From JBHHXG01 sp046756985 (GTDB lineage Bacteria; Pseudomonadota; Zetaproteobacteria; Mariprofundales; Mariprofundaceae), in the NCBI GenBank assembly GCA_046756985.1, contig JBHHXG010000009.1:1-35115 (forward strand): a stretch of 35,115 nt of DNA, read 5' to 3'. Positions within the stretch are counted from its first letter, which is position 1. Each line of letters opens with the position of its first letter. Under the pieces are notes generated by a model that was not told the DNA's origin, did not search any database, and saw only the letters and a list, made by a program, of their open reading frames with translations. Positions 8,190-16,799 of the stretch are shown one piece after another. Made by a program: the position numbers and the translations under genes.

Positions 8190-9059
8190 ATGAGCTGGAT
8201 TACGCGCCTGATTGAGAGCCCGAAACATATTCTTCGTTCCGAGGAATCCGGTGCGCCGGAGGGTCTATGGGTCAAATGTCCGGGATGTAGCGAAGCCTTG
8301 TATAACAAGGAACTGATGACCAGCCAGGTGGTATGTCCGAAGTGTAGTCAGCATTTGCGTGTGACAGCCGCGCAGCGGGCCCGGCTCCTTTTTGATGGTG
8401 AGAGCTTCGATGAACACGATGTGGAACTGCATTCCAGGGACCCATTAAATTTTAAGGACAAGAAGCGCTACAGAGATCGCACCAAGGATGCTGCAAAGAA
8501 AGTCGGACCTGAAGATGCAGTGCGCAATTATCTCGGCGATATTCATGGACATACTGTATCTGCTTCCATTTTCGAGTTTGCCTATATGGGCGGCAGTATG
8601 GGTTCGGTAGTTGGTGAGAAAATCGTGCGCGGTATGGAACGGGCGCTGGAGCGCAGTTGCCCTTACCTGCTGGTCACCGCATCCGGTGGCGCACGCATGC
8701 AGGAAGGCGTGCTTTCACTGATGCAGATGGCAAAAACTTCCTCGACCGCTAATCGTTTGCACGAAGCCAGGTTGCCATTTGTATGCCTGCTGACGGATCC
8801 AACGATGGGTGGCGTGTCGGCATCCGTGGCCTGGCTTGGCGATGTGATTCTTGCCGAGCCCGGTGCACTGATTGGTTTTGCCGGCCCACGCGTGATTGCC
8901 GAAACGGTGGGTGAGAAGCTCCCGGAAGGCTTTCAGCGCGCCGAATTTTTGCTTGAACACGGGCTGATTGACGCCGTTGTTGATCGCCGTGAGATGCGCG
9001 ATTATCTGCGTAATCTTTTATCTCACCTGACACATCGCCCCTATCGCCAGGTTCAGTAG
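8190..9059 (+). CDS. accD: Acetyl-CoA carboxylase carboxyltransferase subunit beta
   Basis: The beta half of the carboxyltransferase that makes malonyl-CoA for fatty acid synthesis. It works with AccA, which is not in this window. The 289-residue protein has the N-terminal zinc ribbon Cys30, Cys33, Cys49, Cys52 and a crotonase-like core with SGGARMQEG and PTMGGVSAS oxyanion loops, followed by GFAGPRVI. AAGGAG lies eight bases before ATG 8190. Neighbours trpA upstream and folC downstream reproduce a common proteobacterial arrangement, apart from the intervening hydrolase. Confidence 0.97.
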   Translation: MSWITRLIESPKHILRSEESGAPEGLWVKCPGCSEALYNKELMTSQVVCPKCSQHLRVTAAQRARLLFDGESFDEHDVELHSRDPLNFKDKKRYRDRTKDAAKKVGPEDAVRNYLGDIHGHTVSASIFEFAYMGGSMGSVVGEKIVRGMERALERSCPYLLVTASGGARMQEGVLSLMQMAKTSSTANRLHEARLPFVCLLTDPTMGGVSASVAWLGDVILAEPGALIGFAGPRVIAETVGEKLPEGFQRAEFLLEHGLIDAVVDRREMRDYLRNLLSHLTHRPYRQVQ

Positions 9060-9073
9060 TCATTCCATAACAG

Positions 9074-10231
9074 ATGAATAAACCCTCCAGCATTGAGAAA
9101 TGGCTGGAGCAGTTGCAGATGCCTGCCGCCGACCGTGATTACCAGCCAGGCCATGCACGCATGCATCGGCTGCTAAAAGCTGTTTGTGCGCACAGGCCCA
9201 GGCTTCGAATTCGCATTGCGGGGACGAACGGGAAAGGGTCAACGGCATTCATGCTGGCACAGGCGTTGCAGGCCGCCGGTCTTAAGGTTGGCCTGTATAC
9301 ATCGCCACATCTGTTGCGATTCAATGAACGTATTCGTATCAATGGCATGCCGGTTGACGATGGTATGTTGCGTACGGGGCTGGATCAAATCATGCCCGTA
9401 GCACTGGCAATCGGAGCGTCTTACTTTGAAGTGGCCACTACACTGGCGATCTTTATCTTCAGTCGGGAGCAGGTCGATGCTGAGGTGCTTGAAGCCGGTG
9501 TCGGAGCTAGGCTGGATGCCACCACAGCTGTTGATGCAGATATGGCGCTGATAACACCCATCAGTCTGGATCATCAGAATTGGCTCGGTGATACGGTCGA
9601 GGCCATTGCCGGGGAAAAGGCGTATGCCACAGATGGGTGCCGATGGTCGATATCTGCGCCGCAGTCTGAAACGGTAATGCATATTCTGCAGCAGCATTAT
9701 CCTGCTCTGAAAATGGCCACAGGCGATTGTGCTTTGCCGGAATTAAAGGCAAAAGGTGAACACCAGTATGTGAATGCCAGCCTTGTCTGCGCAGCGGTTA
9801 TGAAGCTGTTACAGGTGCAGGCAATCACTGCCGACCTCTCTGTGCTCAGACAGGCAATCGCCGAAACCATTATTCCCGGACGCCTGCAGCATGTTTGCTG
9901 GCAGTCTTGCGATATCTGGCTGGATGCAGCGCATAATATGCATGCCATCGAAGCGCTGTTGCCGAGCCTGTCCGGGCTGGCCGCTCCCTTTGATGGCATT
10001 ATGGTGTTTACACGCGAAGACAGAAATCTCAGTGCTGCTGTGGCATTATTACGTCCATATGCCAGGCGGCTGATTGGAGATAACAGCAGCCTCTTCGATG
10101 TGGGATATCCCGATCCGATTGCCGCTCTGGAGTCCGAACTGGCTGCTCAGCTACAAGGAAAATTTTTACTGCTTGGTTCGTTTATGACCGTCGCGTCAGC
10201 GTTACAATGGCTGGAGACACAAAGCAGATAA
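9074..10231 (+). CDS. folC: Folylpolyglutamate synthase / dihydrofolate synthase
   Basis: A Mur-ligase-family enzyme that adds glutamate to dihydropteroate or folates. The ATP loop GTNGKGS (about residues 50-56), YTSPHL, FEVATTLAIF, the DHQNWLGDT segment and LDAAHNMHA of the C-terminal domain are all visible. At 385 residues it is a little shorter than the usual 410-430. The normally conserved EKAGI reads EKAYA, with the key lysine kept. No good Shine-Dalgarno precedes ATG 9074, which lies 14 bases after accD. It converges on ilvH, and the 47-base gap shows no clear terminator. Confidence 0.92.
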   Translation: MNKPSSIEKWLEQLQMPAADRDYQPGHARMHRLLKAVCAHRPRLRIRIAGTNGKGSTAFMLAQALQAAGLKVGLYTSPHLLRFNERIRINGMPVDDGMLRTGLDQIMPVALAIGASYFEVATTLAIFIFSREQVDAEVLEAGVGARLDATTAVDADMALITPISLDHQNWLGDTVEAIAGEKAYATDGCRWSISAPQSETVMHILQQHYPALKMATGDCALPELKAKGEHQYVNASLVCAAVMKLLQVQAITADLSVLRQAIAETIIPGRLQHVCWQSCDIWLDAAHNMHAIEALLPSLSGLAAPFDGIMVFTREDRNLSAAVALLRPYARRLIGDNSSLFDVGYPDPIAALESELAAQLQGKFLLLGSFMTVASALQWLETQSR

Positions 10232-10278
10232 AACAATTCTCTACACAGTTAGCAGAAAAGAAACTGATGCAACAGGTC

Positions 10279-10776
10279 CTAGTCCTCGATGGTGAAGCCC
10301 TTGACGCCGCGGCGCATACCGACCGGTCCGGTGCGCGTCATTTCAATGATGCCGTGTGGCATCAGCATACGCAGAAAGGCATCCAGTTTGTTCGCCTTGC
10401 CGGTCAGCTCCAGCGTGTAACTGGCTTCGGAAACATCCACAATACTGGCACGGAAGACCTCGGCCATACGCAGGACCTCGGCGCGGGTGTTCTCGGTTGC
10501 CTCGACCTTTATCAGCATCATTTCACGTTCCATATGTGCGGCATGTGAAATATCCTCGGCCTTGATAACCGGTACGAGTTTGTTCAGCTGTTTTTTAATC
10601 TGTTCGACAATACGCTCATCCCCCCGCGTGACCAGTGTCATGCGGCTGACGGTGGCATCCAGAGTTGGTGCAACATTCAGGCTTTCAATATTGTAGCCGC
10701 GTGCCGAAAACAGGCCCGTGATGCGCGTCAATGCACCGAATTCATTTTCGACCAGCAGGGTGATGGTATGCTTCAT
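10279..10776 (-). CDS. ilvH: Acetolactate synthase small (regulatory) subunit
   Basis: The regulatory subunit that gives the acetolactate synthase holoenzyme full activity and valine feedback inhibition. The 165-residue protein has an N-terminal ACT domain (NEFGALTRITGLFSARGYNI) and the usual C-terminal domain ending in RTGPVGMRRG. Its ATG overlaps the ilvB stop by four bases (ATGA), so the two subunits are translationally coupled. Some annotations call this gene ilvN. Confidence 0.96.
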   Translation of the reverse strand: MKHTITLLVENEFGALTRITGLFSARGYNIESLNVAPTLDATVSRMTLVTRGDERIVEQIKKQLNKLVPVIKAEDISHAAHMEREMMLIKVEATENTRAEVLRMAEVFRASIVDVSEASYTLELTGKANKLDAFLRMLMPHGIIEMTRTGPVGMRRGVKGFTIED

Positions 10777-12473
10777 GCGAGCACCATTTCATTTAGCGCG
10801 GCTCCGGCAGGCACCATTGGGTATACGTTTTCCTCTTTGGAAACAGCGACATCGACGATGACGAAGTGGTCATCGATTGCAAATGCCTTTTTCAGCCCCG
10901 TATCAAGTTCGGATAGGCTGTCTATACGGATGCCGACACCGCCATAGGCCTCGGCAAGTTTGACGAAGTTTGGCAGGGAATCAAAATAGGAGTGCGAATA
11001 GCGGGACTCGTAAAACATTTCCTGCCATTGGCGCACCATGCCCATATAGCCATTGTTCAGGATGACAACGATGACCGGGAGCTGGTACTGGAGCGCTGTT
11101 GAGAACTCCTGCGTGCACATCTGGATAGATGCGTCACCGCTGAAGATGACAACCCGCTCATCCGGCCTGGCCATCTGGGCGCCAAGGCCGGCTGGAAGCC
11201 CATATCCCATTGTACCAAGGCCACCGGAGGTAAGCCAGCGGTTCGGGCGTTTGAATCCATAATGTTGTGCCGCCCACATCTGATGCTGTCCAACATCGGT
11301 GGCTACAATCGCATCGCCTTTTGTGATTTCATGCACGGTCCTGATGACGGTCTGTGGTTTGATTGGCCCATCCGGCGCCTGATCAAAATGCAGGCTGTTC
11401 CTGGCGCGCCATTCATCGATCTGGTGCCACCAGATTTTCAGCGCCTCACTATCTGAACCATGATCACGTTTGCCAAGCTCGGCCAGAAGCTGGTCAAGTA
11501 TGGCTGCGACATCACCGACAATCGGCAGATGCGCGTGCACATTCTTCGAGATGGATGACGGATCGACATCAATATGGATGATCCTGGCATCCGGGGCGAA
11601 GGCCTCGATTTTTCCGGTCACGCGGTCGTCGAAGCGTGCACCGACCGCAAGGAGCAGGTCGCTGTGCGAGACAGCCATATTTGCTTCAAATGTACCGTGC
11701 ATGCCGAGCATGCCGAGGAAGTGCCGGTCATCATGGGGAATGCCGCCCAGGCCCATCAGCGTATTGGTAACAGGGAAATCCAGGGCATTGACAAAACGCG
11801 TCAACAGCTCCGCGCCTCCTGGCGAGTTAATAACGCCGCCGCCTGTGTAAACAACCGGTCGCTTCGCTTTTAGCAGCGATGTGATGGCGCGCTTAATCTG
11901 GCCATGGTGCCCTTTTGTGACAGGCTTGTACGAACGCATGTCAACCGATTCCGGATATTTAAATTCACAAATGGCGTTGCTGATATCTTTCGGGATATCC
12001 ACAAGCACCGGGCCCGGGCGGCCCGTGGTGGCAATATGGAAGGCCTGCCGGATCGTCAGTGCCAGATCCTCCACATGCTTGACCAGAAAATTATGCTTTG
12101 TTGCTGAACGAGTAATGCCGACGGTATCAGCCTCCTGAAAAGCATCGTTGCCAATCATATTTGACGGCACTTGTCCGGAGAAACAGACCGTTGGAATTGA
12201 ATCCATATAGGAATCGGCAAGGCCCGTAACAGCGTTGGTCGCACCCGGACCGGATGTAACAAGCGCTACACCGCATTTTCCCGAAACACGCGCATAGCCG
12301 TTCGCGGCATGCAATGCGGCCTGCTCATGGCGAACCAGCACATGCTTGAAATGCTTTTGTTTGAATATTTCGTCATAAATCGTCAATACCGAGCCACCGG
12401 GATAGCCAAAAATGGTATCCACTCCTTCGCGCTTCAGGCATTCGACGAAGATCTGTGCACCGGTCATTTTCAT
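10773..12473 (-). CDS. ilvB: Acetolactate synthase large (catalytic) subunit
   Basis: A thiamine diphosphate and FAD enzyme that condenses pyruvate to acetolactate, or pyruvate with 2-ketobutyrate to acetohydroxybutyrate, at the start of valine, leucine and isoleucine synthesis. The 566-residue protein has catalytic Glu50 in VRHEQAA, the GPGATN loop, the central FAD domain and the ThDP motif GDASIQM with NNGYMGMVRQWQ downstream. Starts at 12473 and 12467 are both ATG. Neither has a clear Shine-Dalgarno, and I keep the outer one. Its own promoter lies at 12508-12536. Confidence 0.96.
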   Translation of the reverse strand: MKMTGAQIFVECLKREGVDTIFGYPGGSVLTIYDEIFKQKHFKHVLVRHEQAALHAANGYARVSGKCGVALVTSGPGATNAVTGLADSYMDSIPTVCFSGQVPSNMIGNDAFQEADTVGITRSATKHNFLVKHVEDLALTIRQAFHIATTGRPGPVLVDIPKDISNAICEFKYPESVDMRSYKPVTKGHHGQIKRAITSLLKAKRPVVYTGGGVINSPGGAELLTRFVNALDFPVTNTLMGLGGIPHDDRHFLGMLGMHGTFEANMAVSHSDLLLAVGARFDDRVTGKIEAFAPDARIIHIDVDPSSISKNVHAHLPIVGDVAAILDQLLAELGKRDHGSDSEALKIWWHQIDEWRARNSLHFDQAPDGPIKPQTVIRTVHEITKGDAIVATDVGQHQMWAAQHYGFKRPNRWLTSGGLGTMGYGLPAGLGAQMARPDERVVIFSGDASIQMCTQEFSTALQYQLPVIVVILNNGYMGMVRQWQEMFYESRYSHSYFDSLPNFVKLAEAYGGVGIRIDSLSELDTGLKKAFAIDDHFVIVDVAVSKEENVYPMVPAGAALNEMVLA

Positions 12474-12507
12474 ATTGATTGCAGCACCCGCTTATAAATG
12501 TTTTGCG

Positions 12508-12536
12508 AACATAGGTTCAGGTCCGAAAGGTGTCAA
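12508..12536 (-). promoter_or_regulatory. Sigma-70 promoter for ilvB-ilvH
   Basis: On the minus strand a perfect -35 box TTGACA (12536-12531), a 17-base spacer and TATGTT (12513-12508) precede ilvB. Transcription would start near 12501, leaving only about 28 bases of leader. That excludes a leader-peptide attenuator of the enterobacterial ilv type. The promoter lies in the 98-base gap downstream of rimI. Confidence 0.7.
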
Positions 12537-12571
12537 GCAGGATGGTGCTAAACTTCAGGCAAAATAAGGCC

Positions 12572-13078
12572 TTATGTCTTGTCTGGCATAGGCCGCAGCG
12601 GACAGCTCATCAACAGAGCATCTTCATGCTCATTTTGCGGCGGCCTGGGCTTGTAATAATTTTTGCGGCGGCCGTTAATGCGAAAGCCAAGCTTCTGGTA
12701 CAGATTCTGTGCCGCAGCATTGGAGGCACGCACCTCCAGCACGGCCTGCTGCATCCGGGGCAGGCTTCCTTTTTCCTCAAGCAGGGTGCGGGAAAGCTGT
12801 AAAGCGATCTGCTGTCTGTGGAATGCTGGCAACACGGCAATTTGCAGGATATGCACCTCATCCATGATGTCCTGGCTGAGGAGATAGCCAGCCATAACCG
12901 TCTGCCTGCTGTCGCTATCAGGAAGTTCAGCGATGTAGAGCTCATAACCATGCCCGATGGCATGTTGCAGGGCCTGCCTTGACCAGGCCTCCGGGAATGC
13001 GGTGGCATTGAGCTGATAAACGTCATCAAGATCGGCTGCCGATCCCTTGCGCATACGGATGCTCAGCGTATCCGGCAT
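12572..13078 (-). CDS. rimI: GNAT acetyltransferase, RimI-like
   Basis: Likely the ribosomal protein S18 N-terminal alanine acetyltransferase or a close relative. The 168-residue GNAT fold has LEVRASNAAAQNLYQKLGF and the RimI hallmark segment YYKPxxxxxEDALLM. The acetyl-CoA pyrophosphate loop is unusual. Where RimI proteins have a Q/RxxGxG/A pattern, this one reads HRQQIALQ, with both glycines replaced. The protein may bind acetyl-CoA weakly or be a divergent relative. It starts nine bases after topA and is probably in the same transcript. Confidence 0.8.
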   Translation of the reverse strand: MPDTLSIRMRKGSAADLDDVYQLNATAFPEAWSRQALQHAIGHGYELYIAELPDSDSRQTVMAGYLLSQDIMDEVHILQIAVLPAFHRQQIALQLSRTLLEEKGSLPRMQQAVLEVRASNAAAQNLYQKLGFRINGRRKNYYKPRPPQNEHEDALLMSCPLRPMPDKT

Positions 13079-13087
13079 TTGCTTAAA

Positions 13088-15361
13088 TCAGCTGTCCTGT
13101 GGCGCTTCGATCTGCTCCTTCCAGTCGCAGTCTTCTACGGCGCAAATGTATTCGGTACCGCGCCGCTTGGTTATTTTTGCGGTAACAAATGGGGCACCGC
13201 ATTTGGGACAGGGTTGGGCGATGGGCTGGTTCCACAATGCATTCTTGCATTTGGGGTATTGCGAACAGGAATAGAATATCTTTCCGCGCCGGGACTTCTT
13301 TTCGAGAAATGTTCCCTTGCCACAGGCTGGACATGCCACGCCTGTATCTTTCGGTTTTTCCAGCGGCTGGATATTCTTGCATTCAGGGTAGGCTGAGCAA
13401 CCAAGAAACTTGCCATAACGACCGTGCTTGATCGCCATCGGTGCGCCGCATTTGTCGCATTTCTGATCTGAAAGCTCAGGCTCTTCTTTGTCACCATTAC
13501 CATTAAGTGGCCGCGCATATTTGCATTCGGGATAGCCTGTGCAGGCCAGAAATTTTCCGTAGCGGCCCAGCTTGATTGCCAAAGACTTGCCACATTTGGG
13601 GCAGGTTTCGTCGGTTTCTTCGTGTGTGACATCTGAGCGTTTTACGTGTTCCTGGGTATGATCAACGCGCGCCTTAAATGGATCCCAAAAGCCACGCAAA
13701 AGGGGTTTCCACTGGGTTTCTCCCCTGGCAACTGCATCCAACTTGCTTTCGATTCCGGCTGTAAAGCCTGTATCGACGATGTCGGCAAAGTATGTCGTCA
13801 GAAAGCGGTTGACGATTTCGCCGACATCCGTGGGAACAAAGCGCTTTTTCTCCATCTCGACGTATTTACGTTCACGCAGCACATTCAGAATATTCGCATA
13901 AGTGGAAGGTCGACCAATGCCATGGGTTTCCAGTTCCTTGACCAGACTGGCCTCGGAGAAGCGCGGTTTTGGTTCGGTAAAGTGCTGCTTTGCATCTGCC
14001 TGCGAAATTTGTACCGCCTCTCCTTCTTTAAGAGGCGGGAGCATGCGCTCATCTTCCCTGGCGGGAGCATCATCGCTGCTTTCCATGTACAGTTTTCTGA
14101 AACCGGTGAAGGCCAGAGTTGAACCGGTGGCACGCAATACCATACCGCCTTCTGCCGTTAGGTCCGCGCGTACTTGATCCAGCACCGCATGAGACATTTG
14201 CGAAGCCAGCGCCCGTCTCCAGATAAGGCTGTAAAGTTTCCAGCTGTCAGCATCAAGTAGATTTTTCATTTGCTCCGGCGTGCGCGAGATGGCTGTGGGC
14301 CGGATGGCTTCGTGTGCCTCCTGGGCATTGCGGCTCTTGGTTTTAAACCGCCTGGGCTTGGCGGGCAGATACGCCTGTCCGAACTGGCTGGCAATGTGGT
14401 TGCGCATATCAGAGATGGCTTCCTCGGCCAGGTTAACAGAATCCGTTCGCATGTAGGTAATCAGGCCAACGCGATCACCGCCTACTTCTTCACCTTCATA
14501 CAGGCGCTGGGCGATCTGCATGGTTTTTCTTGCCGTAAAGCCCAGTTTACGTGCGGCTTCCATCTGCAACGTTGATGTAATGAATGGCGGTGAGGGATGC
14601 TGCTTGACCTGTTTTCTCTGTACGGACTCAATCCGGAAGGCAGTTGCCTCTACGTTGCGTGCGATCAGCTTGGCGTGTACGCCATCGGCAATTGTAAATT
14701 TACCTAGTTTCTTGCCTTCCAGGGCATGGAGCTGGGCTGAAAAATCGGCGCCTTCTGCCGCACACGCCGCTTCGATTGTCCAGTATTCTTTCGGTTTAAA
14801 GTCGCGGATTTCCTGTTCGCGTTCGCAGATCAGGCGCAGCGCCACCGACTGTACCCGTCCTGCTGAAAGTCCGGTTTTCACTTTACGCCACAGCAGTGGA
14901 GATAAGGTAAAGCCGACGAGATAGTCCAGCGCACTTCTGGCCTGTTGCGCATCGACCAGATCCATATTGATTGTTTCCGGATTTGCGATGGACTCATCTA
15001 TCGCACGCTTTGTAATTTCATTGAATGTGATGCGCTGAACAGCCTTGCCCTCCAGCGCGCCATGCTCTCTCAGTACCTCCGCCACATGCCAGGCGATAGC
15101 CTCTCCTTCACGGTCCAAGTCGCTGGCAAGAATGAGCGTATCGGTTTTTTTCAGTGCCTTTTCGATGGCGTCCAGCCGCTTCTTCTTGTCCGCAATGATT
15201 TCGTACTTAAGGGCAAAATCATGCTCGGGATCAACAGAACCATCCTTTTTCGGAAAGGCACGCACATGCCCATACGAGGCCAGTACCTTGTAGCCCTTGC
15301 CTAGATATTTTTCGATGGTTTTTGCCTTGGCGGGAGACTCTACAACGACAACTGCGCTCAT
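13088..15361 (-). CDS. topA: DNA topoisomerase I
   Basis: A type IA topoisomerase that relaxes negative supercoils. The 757-residue protein has an N-terminal Toprim domain (VVVESPAKAKTIEKYLG with Glu9, then SDLDREGEAIAWH with Asp81, Asp83 and Glu85) and catalytic Tyr303 in LITYMRTDS. The SAGRVQSVALRLI and HEAIRPT motifs are present. From about residue 585 there are four Cys4 zinc ribbons of the CxxCG type. GGGGGC lies eight bases before ATG 15361. It lies 31 bases after dprA, a common dprA-topA pairing. Confidence 0.97.
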   Translation of the reverse strand: MSAVVVVESPAKAKTIEKYLGKGYKVLASYGHVRAFPKKDGSVDPEHDFALKYEIIADKKKRLDAIEKALKKTDTLILASDLDREGEAIAWHVAEVLREHGALEGKAVQRITFNEITKRAIDESIANPETINMDLVDAQQARSALDYLVGFTLSPLLWRKVKTGLSAGRVQSVALRLICEREQEIRDFKPKEYWTIEAACAAEGADFSAQLHALEGKKLGKFTIADGVHAKLIARNVEATAFRIESVQRKQVKQHPSPPFITSTLQMEAARKLGFTARKTMQIAQRLYEGEEVGGDRVGLITYMRTDSVNLAEEAISDMRNHIASQFGQAYLPAKPRRFKTKSRNAQEAHEAIRPTAISRTPEQMKNLLDADSWKLYSLIWRRALASQMSHAVLDQVRADLTAEGGMVLRATGSTLAFTGFRKLYMESSDDAPAREDERMLPPLKEGEAVQISQADAKQHFTEPKPRFSEASLVKELETHGIGRPSTYANILNVLRERKYVEMEKKRFVPTDVGEIVNRFLTTYFADIVDTGFTAGIESKLDAVARGETQWKPLLRGFWDPFKARVDHTQEHVKRSDVTHEETDETCPKCGKSLAIKLGRYGKFLACTGYPECKYARPLNGNGDKEEPELSDQKCDKCGAPMAIKHGRYGKFLGCSAYPECKNIQPLEKPKDTGVACPACGKGTFLEKKSRRGKIFYSCSQYPKCKNALWNQPIAQPCPKCGAPFVTAKITKRRGTEYICAVEDCDWKEQIEAPQDS

Positions 15362-15392
15362 CTGATTATGCCCCCAAATGTAAATTTACGCG

Positions 15393-16511
15393 CTATAACA
15401 CCAATGCATAACGGCTGCCGGGTAGGCGTTCGATGACGCCCTGCAGCTCGAGGGCGAGCAAGATGGGGGAAAGCTCCGGCACGGTCAAGTCGCAAATTTC
15501 GGCCAGCGTATCCAGATGGAGAATATTCTGCTTCAGCGCGGCAATCACAGCGGTCTCCTGCTCACTGGCAGGTGTATAGGCATGCTGGGGACGGCCAGGG
15601 TTATGCTGCCATGCCATATGTTTGAGCATGTCTGCAGCAGATTCTGCGAGAATTGCGCCATCACGTATCAGCTGGTGACAGCCAGCGTGATTGCCGGACA
15701 AAATAGAGCCTGGAACCGCAAACACTTCGCGTCCGTATTCAACCGCCTGGCGCGCGGTGATCAGCGAGCCCGAGCGGATATCGGCCTCGATGACAATAGT
15801 GGCATCGGCCAGGCCTGCGATAATGCGGTTGCGACGGGGGAAATATTCAGGGCGGGGCGTAGTTTCGGGCAGAAACTCACTGATCACACAGCCCTGTGCG
15901 GCGATGGCATCCATCTGGCGCTGTTGCTCTATGGAGAAGGAAACGGCAAGTCCGCTGCCAAGCACGGCAATGGTTGGGGCTTTGGCTTCCAGCGCACCTG
16001 CATGAGCCGCCGTATCGATGCCGTAGGCCATGCCGCTGACAATACCGATATGCCGTTCTGATAAATGCCGGCACCAGCGTCTGGCAATCAGCCTGCCTTC
16101 ACGGCTGGCCCTGCGCGCACCTACGACAGCGAGCATGTGGTGATGGTTCAGATGCGCCAGATCACCACGGGCGAACAGTACCAGCGGTGCATCTTCGATG
16201 TTGTTTAAGCGATAGGGATAGGCATCATCCGCCGGACACAGGATAGCAATATCATGCTGCTGACAGTCATTTGCAATGCGCTCTGCTTGCCGGGCATCGC
16301 TTTTTGCCAGCGCCTGGACAAGCCGGGGACCTACACCATCAATATCATGCCAATCGGCGGCGGAGAACTGCCATACTTGTTCAATAGAGCCACAGGCGCG
16401 GACAAGCTGTCTGCCGATGAGCGGGCCAATGCCATGCACCATGGCAAGGCGAAGCCAGGCCACGGCCTGCCGGGCAACATTGGCAATACCGGAATCGGAA
16501 GGGTCTGCCAA
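15393..16511 (-). CDS. dprA: DNA-processing protein DprA (recombination mediator for transformation)
   Basis: Binds incoming single-stranded DNA during natural transformation and loads RecA. The Rossmann-like core shows VVGARRASREG, SGMAYGIDTAAHAGAL, IAVLGSGL, EFLPETTPRPEYFPRRNRI and RSGSLITA, followed by a C-terminal winged-helix region. The start is uncertain. The open frame runs upstream into the adjacent MITE, so residues from 16527 outward are transposon-derived. Host-derived candidates are TTG 16511 (372 residues, the usual family length), GTG 16463 and ATG 16442. None has a strong Shine-Dalgarno. Before the MITE inserted, dprA followed the LysM gene closely. Confidence 0.9.
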   Translation of the reverse strand: MADPSDSGIANVARQAVAWLRLAMVHGIGPLIGRQLVRACGSIEQVWQFSAADWHDIDGVGPRLVQALAKSDARQAERIANDCQQHDIAILCPADDAYPYRLNNIEDAPLVLFARGDLAHLNHHHMLAVVGARRASREGRLIARRWCRHLSERHIGIVSGMAYGIDTAAHAGALEAKAPTIAVLGSGLAVSFSIEQQRQMDAIAAQGCVISEFLPETTPRPEYFPRRNRIIAGLADATIVIEADIRSGSLITARQAVEYGREVFAVPGSILSGNHAGCHQLIRDGAILAESAADMLKHMAWQHNPGRPQHAYTPASEQETAVIAALKQNILHLDTLAEICDLTVPELSPILLALELQGVIERLPGSRYALVL

Positions 16512-16526
16512 TTTGTGGTCGGTTAG

Positions 16527-16548
16527 GGAAGCTCTGAACAAGTCTTCC
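16527..16548 (+). repeat. MITE terminal inverted repeat, dprA side
   Basis: A 22-bp repeat that is the exact reverse complement of 16778-16799. The matching extends to 24 of 25 bases inward. TTAG of the target duplication lies directly outside. Confidence 0.93.
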
Positions 16549-16777
16549 GTGGCCGCGACAGCGGCTTTGCGGGATGGGATGCAAGACGCGAGGCGAAGCG
16601 CATGGTTGTTCCATTCGCAATCCGAGCAACGCCACAGGCCGCCCGCAAAACCTTGTCCCTCAGGGTTGCGCCCCAATCGGGTGCTCGCCTCGTCAGACTC
16701 CTTGGCACCGTAGCTACAGCTACGACCTGCGTTGCCTTCCTTGCGATCATCCTGATTGGGACAGCAACGCGGCTCAT

Positions 16778-16799
16778 GGAAGACTTGTTCAGAGCTTCC
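16778..16799 (-). repeat. MITE terminal inverted repeat, LysM-gene side
   Basis: The exact reverse complement of 16527-16548. The outer neighbour TTAG (16800-16803) is the second target-site copy and contains, on the minus strand, the TAA stop of the LysM gene. Confidence 0.93.

Larger units (their letters stand above)
16527..16799. mobile_element. MITE of IS5-group type, 273 bp
   Basis: A non-autonomous element with perfect 22-bp terminal inverted repeats at 16527-16548 and 16778-16799, each beginning GGAAGCTCTGAACAAGTC from its outer end. It is flanked by direct copies of TTAG (16523-16526 and 16800-16803). TTAG fits the YTAR target of IS5-group elements, and the ends resemble IS5 termini as I remember them (GGAAG...GAACAAG). 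No transposase is encoded. Inside are further inverted segments: CGAGGCGA with TCGCCTCG, GCGTTGC with GCAACGC, and CCCAATC with GATTGGG. The transcript should therefore fold strongly. It lies between the LysM gene stop and dprA. Confidence 0.88.

Noticed and set aside
10232..10278. Bidirectional terminator between folC and ilvH
   Set aside because: No stable hairpin or T-run is visible in the 47 bases.
16512..16676. N-terminal extension of dprA starting at TTG 16676
   Set aside because: Most of these codons are MITE sequence, and homology to DprA begins only in the host DNA.
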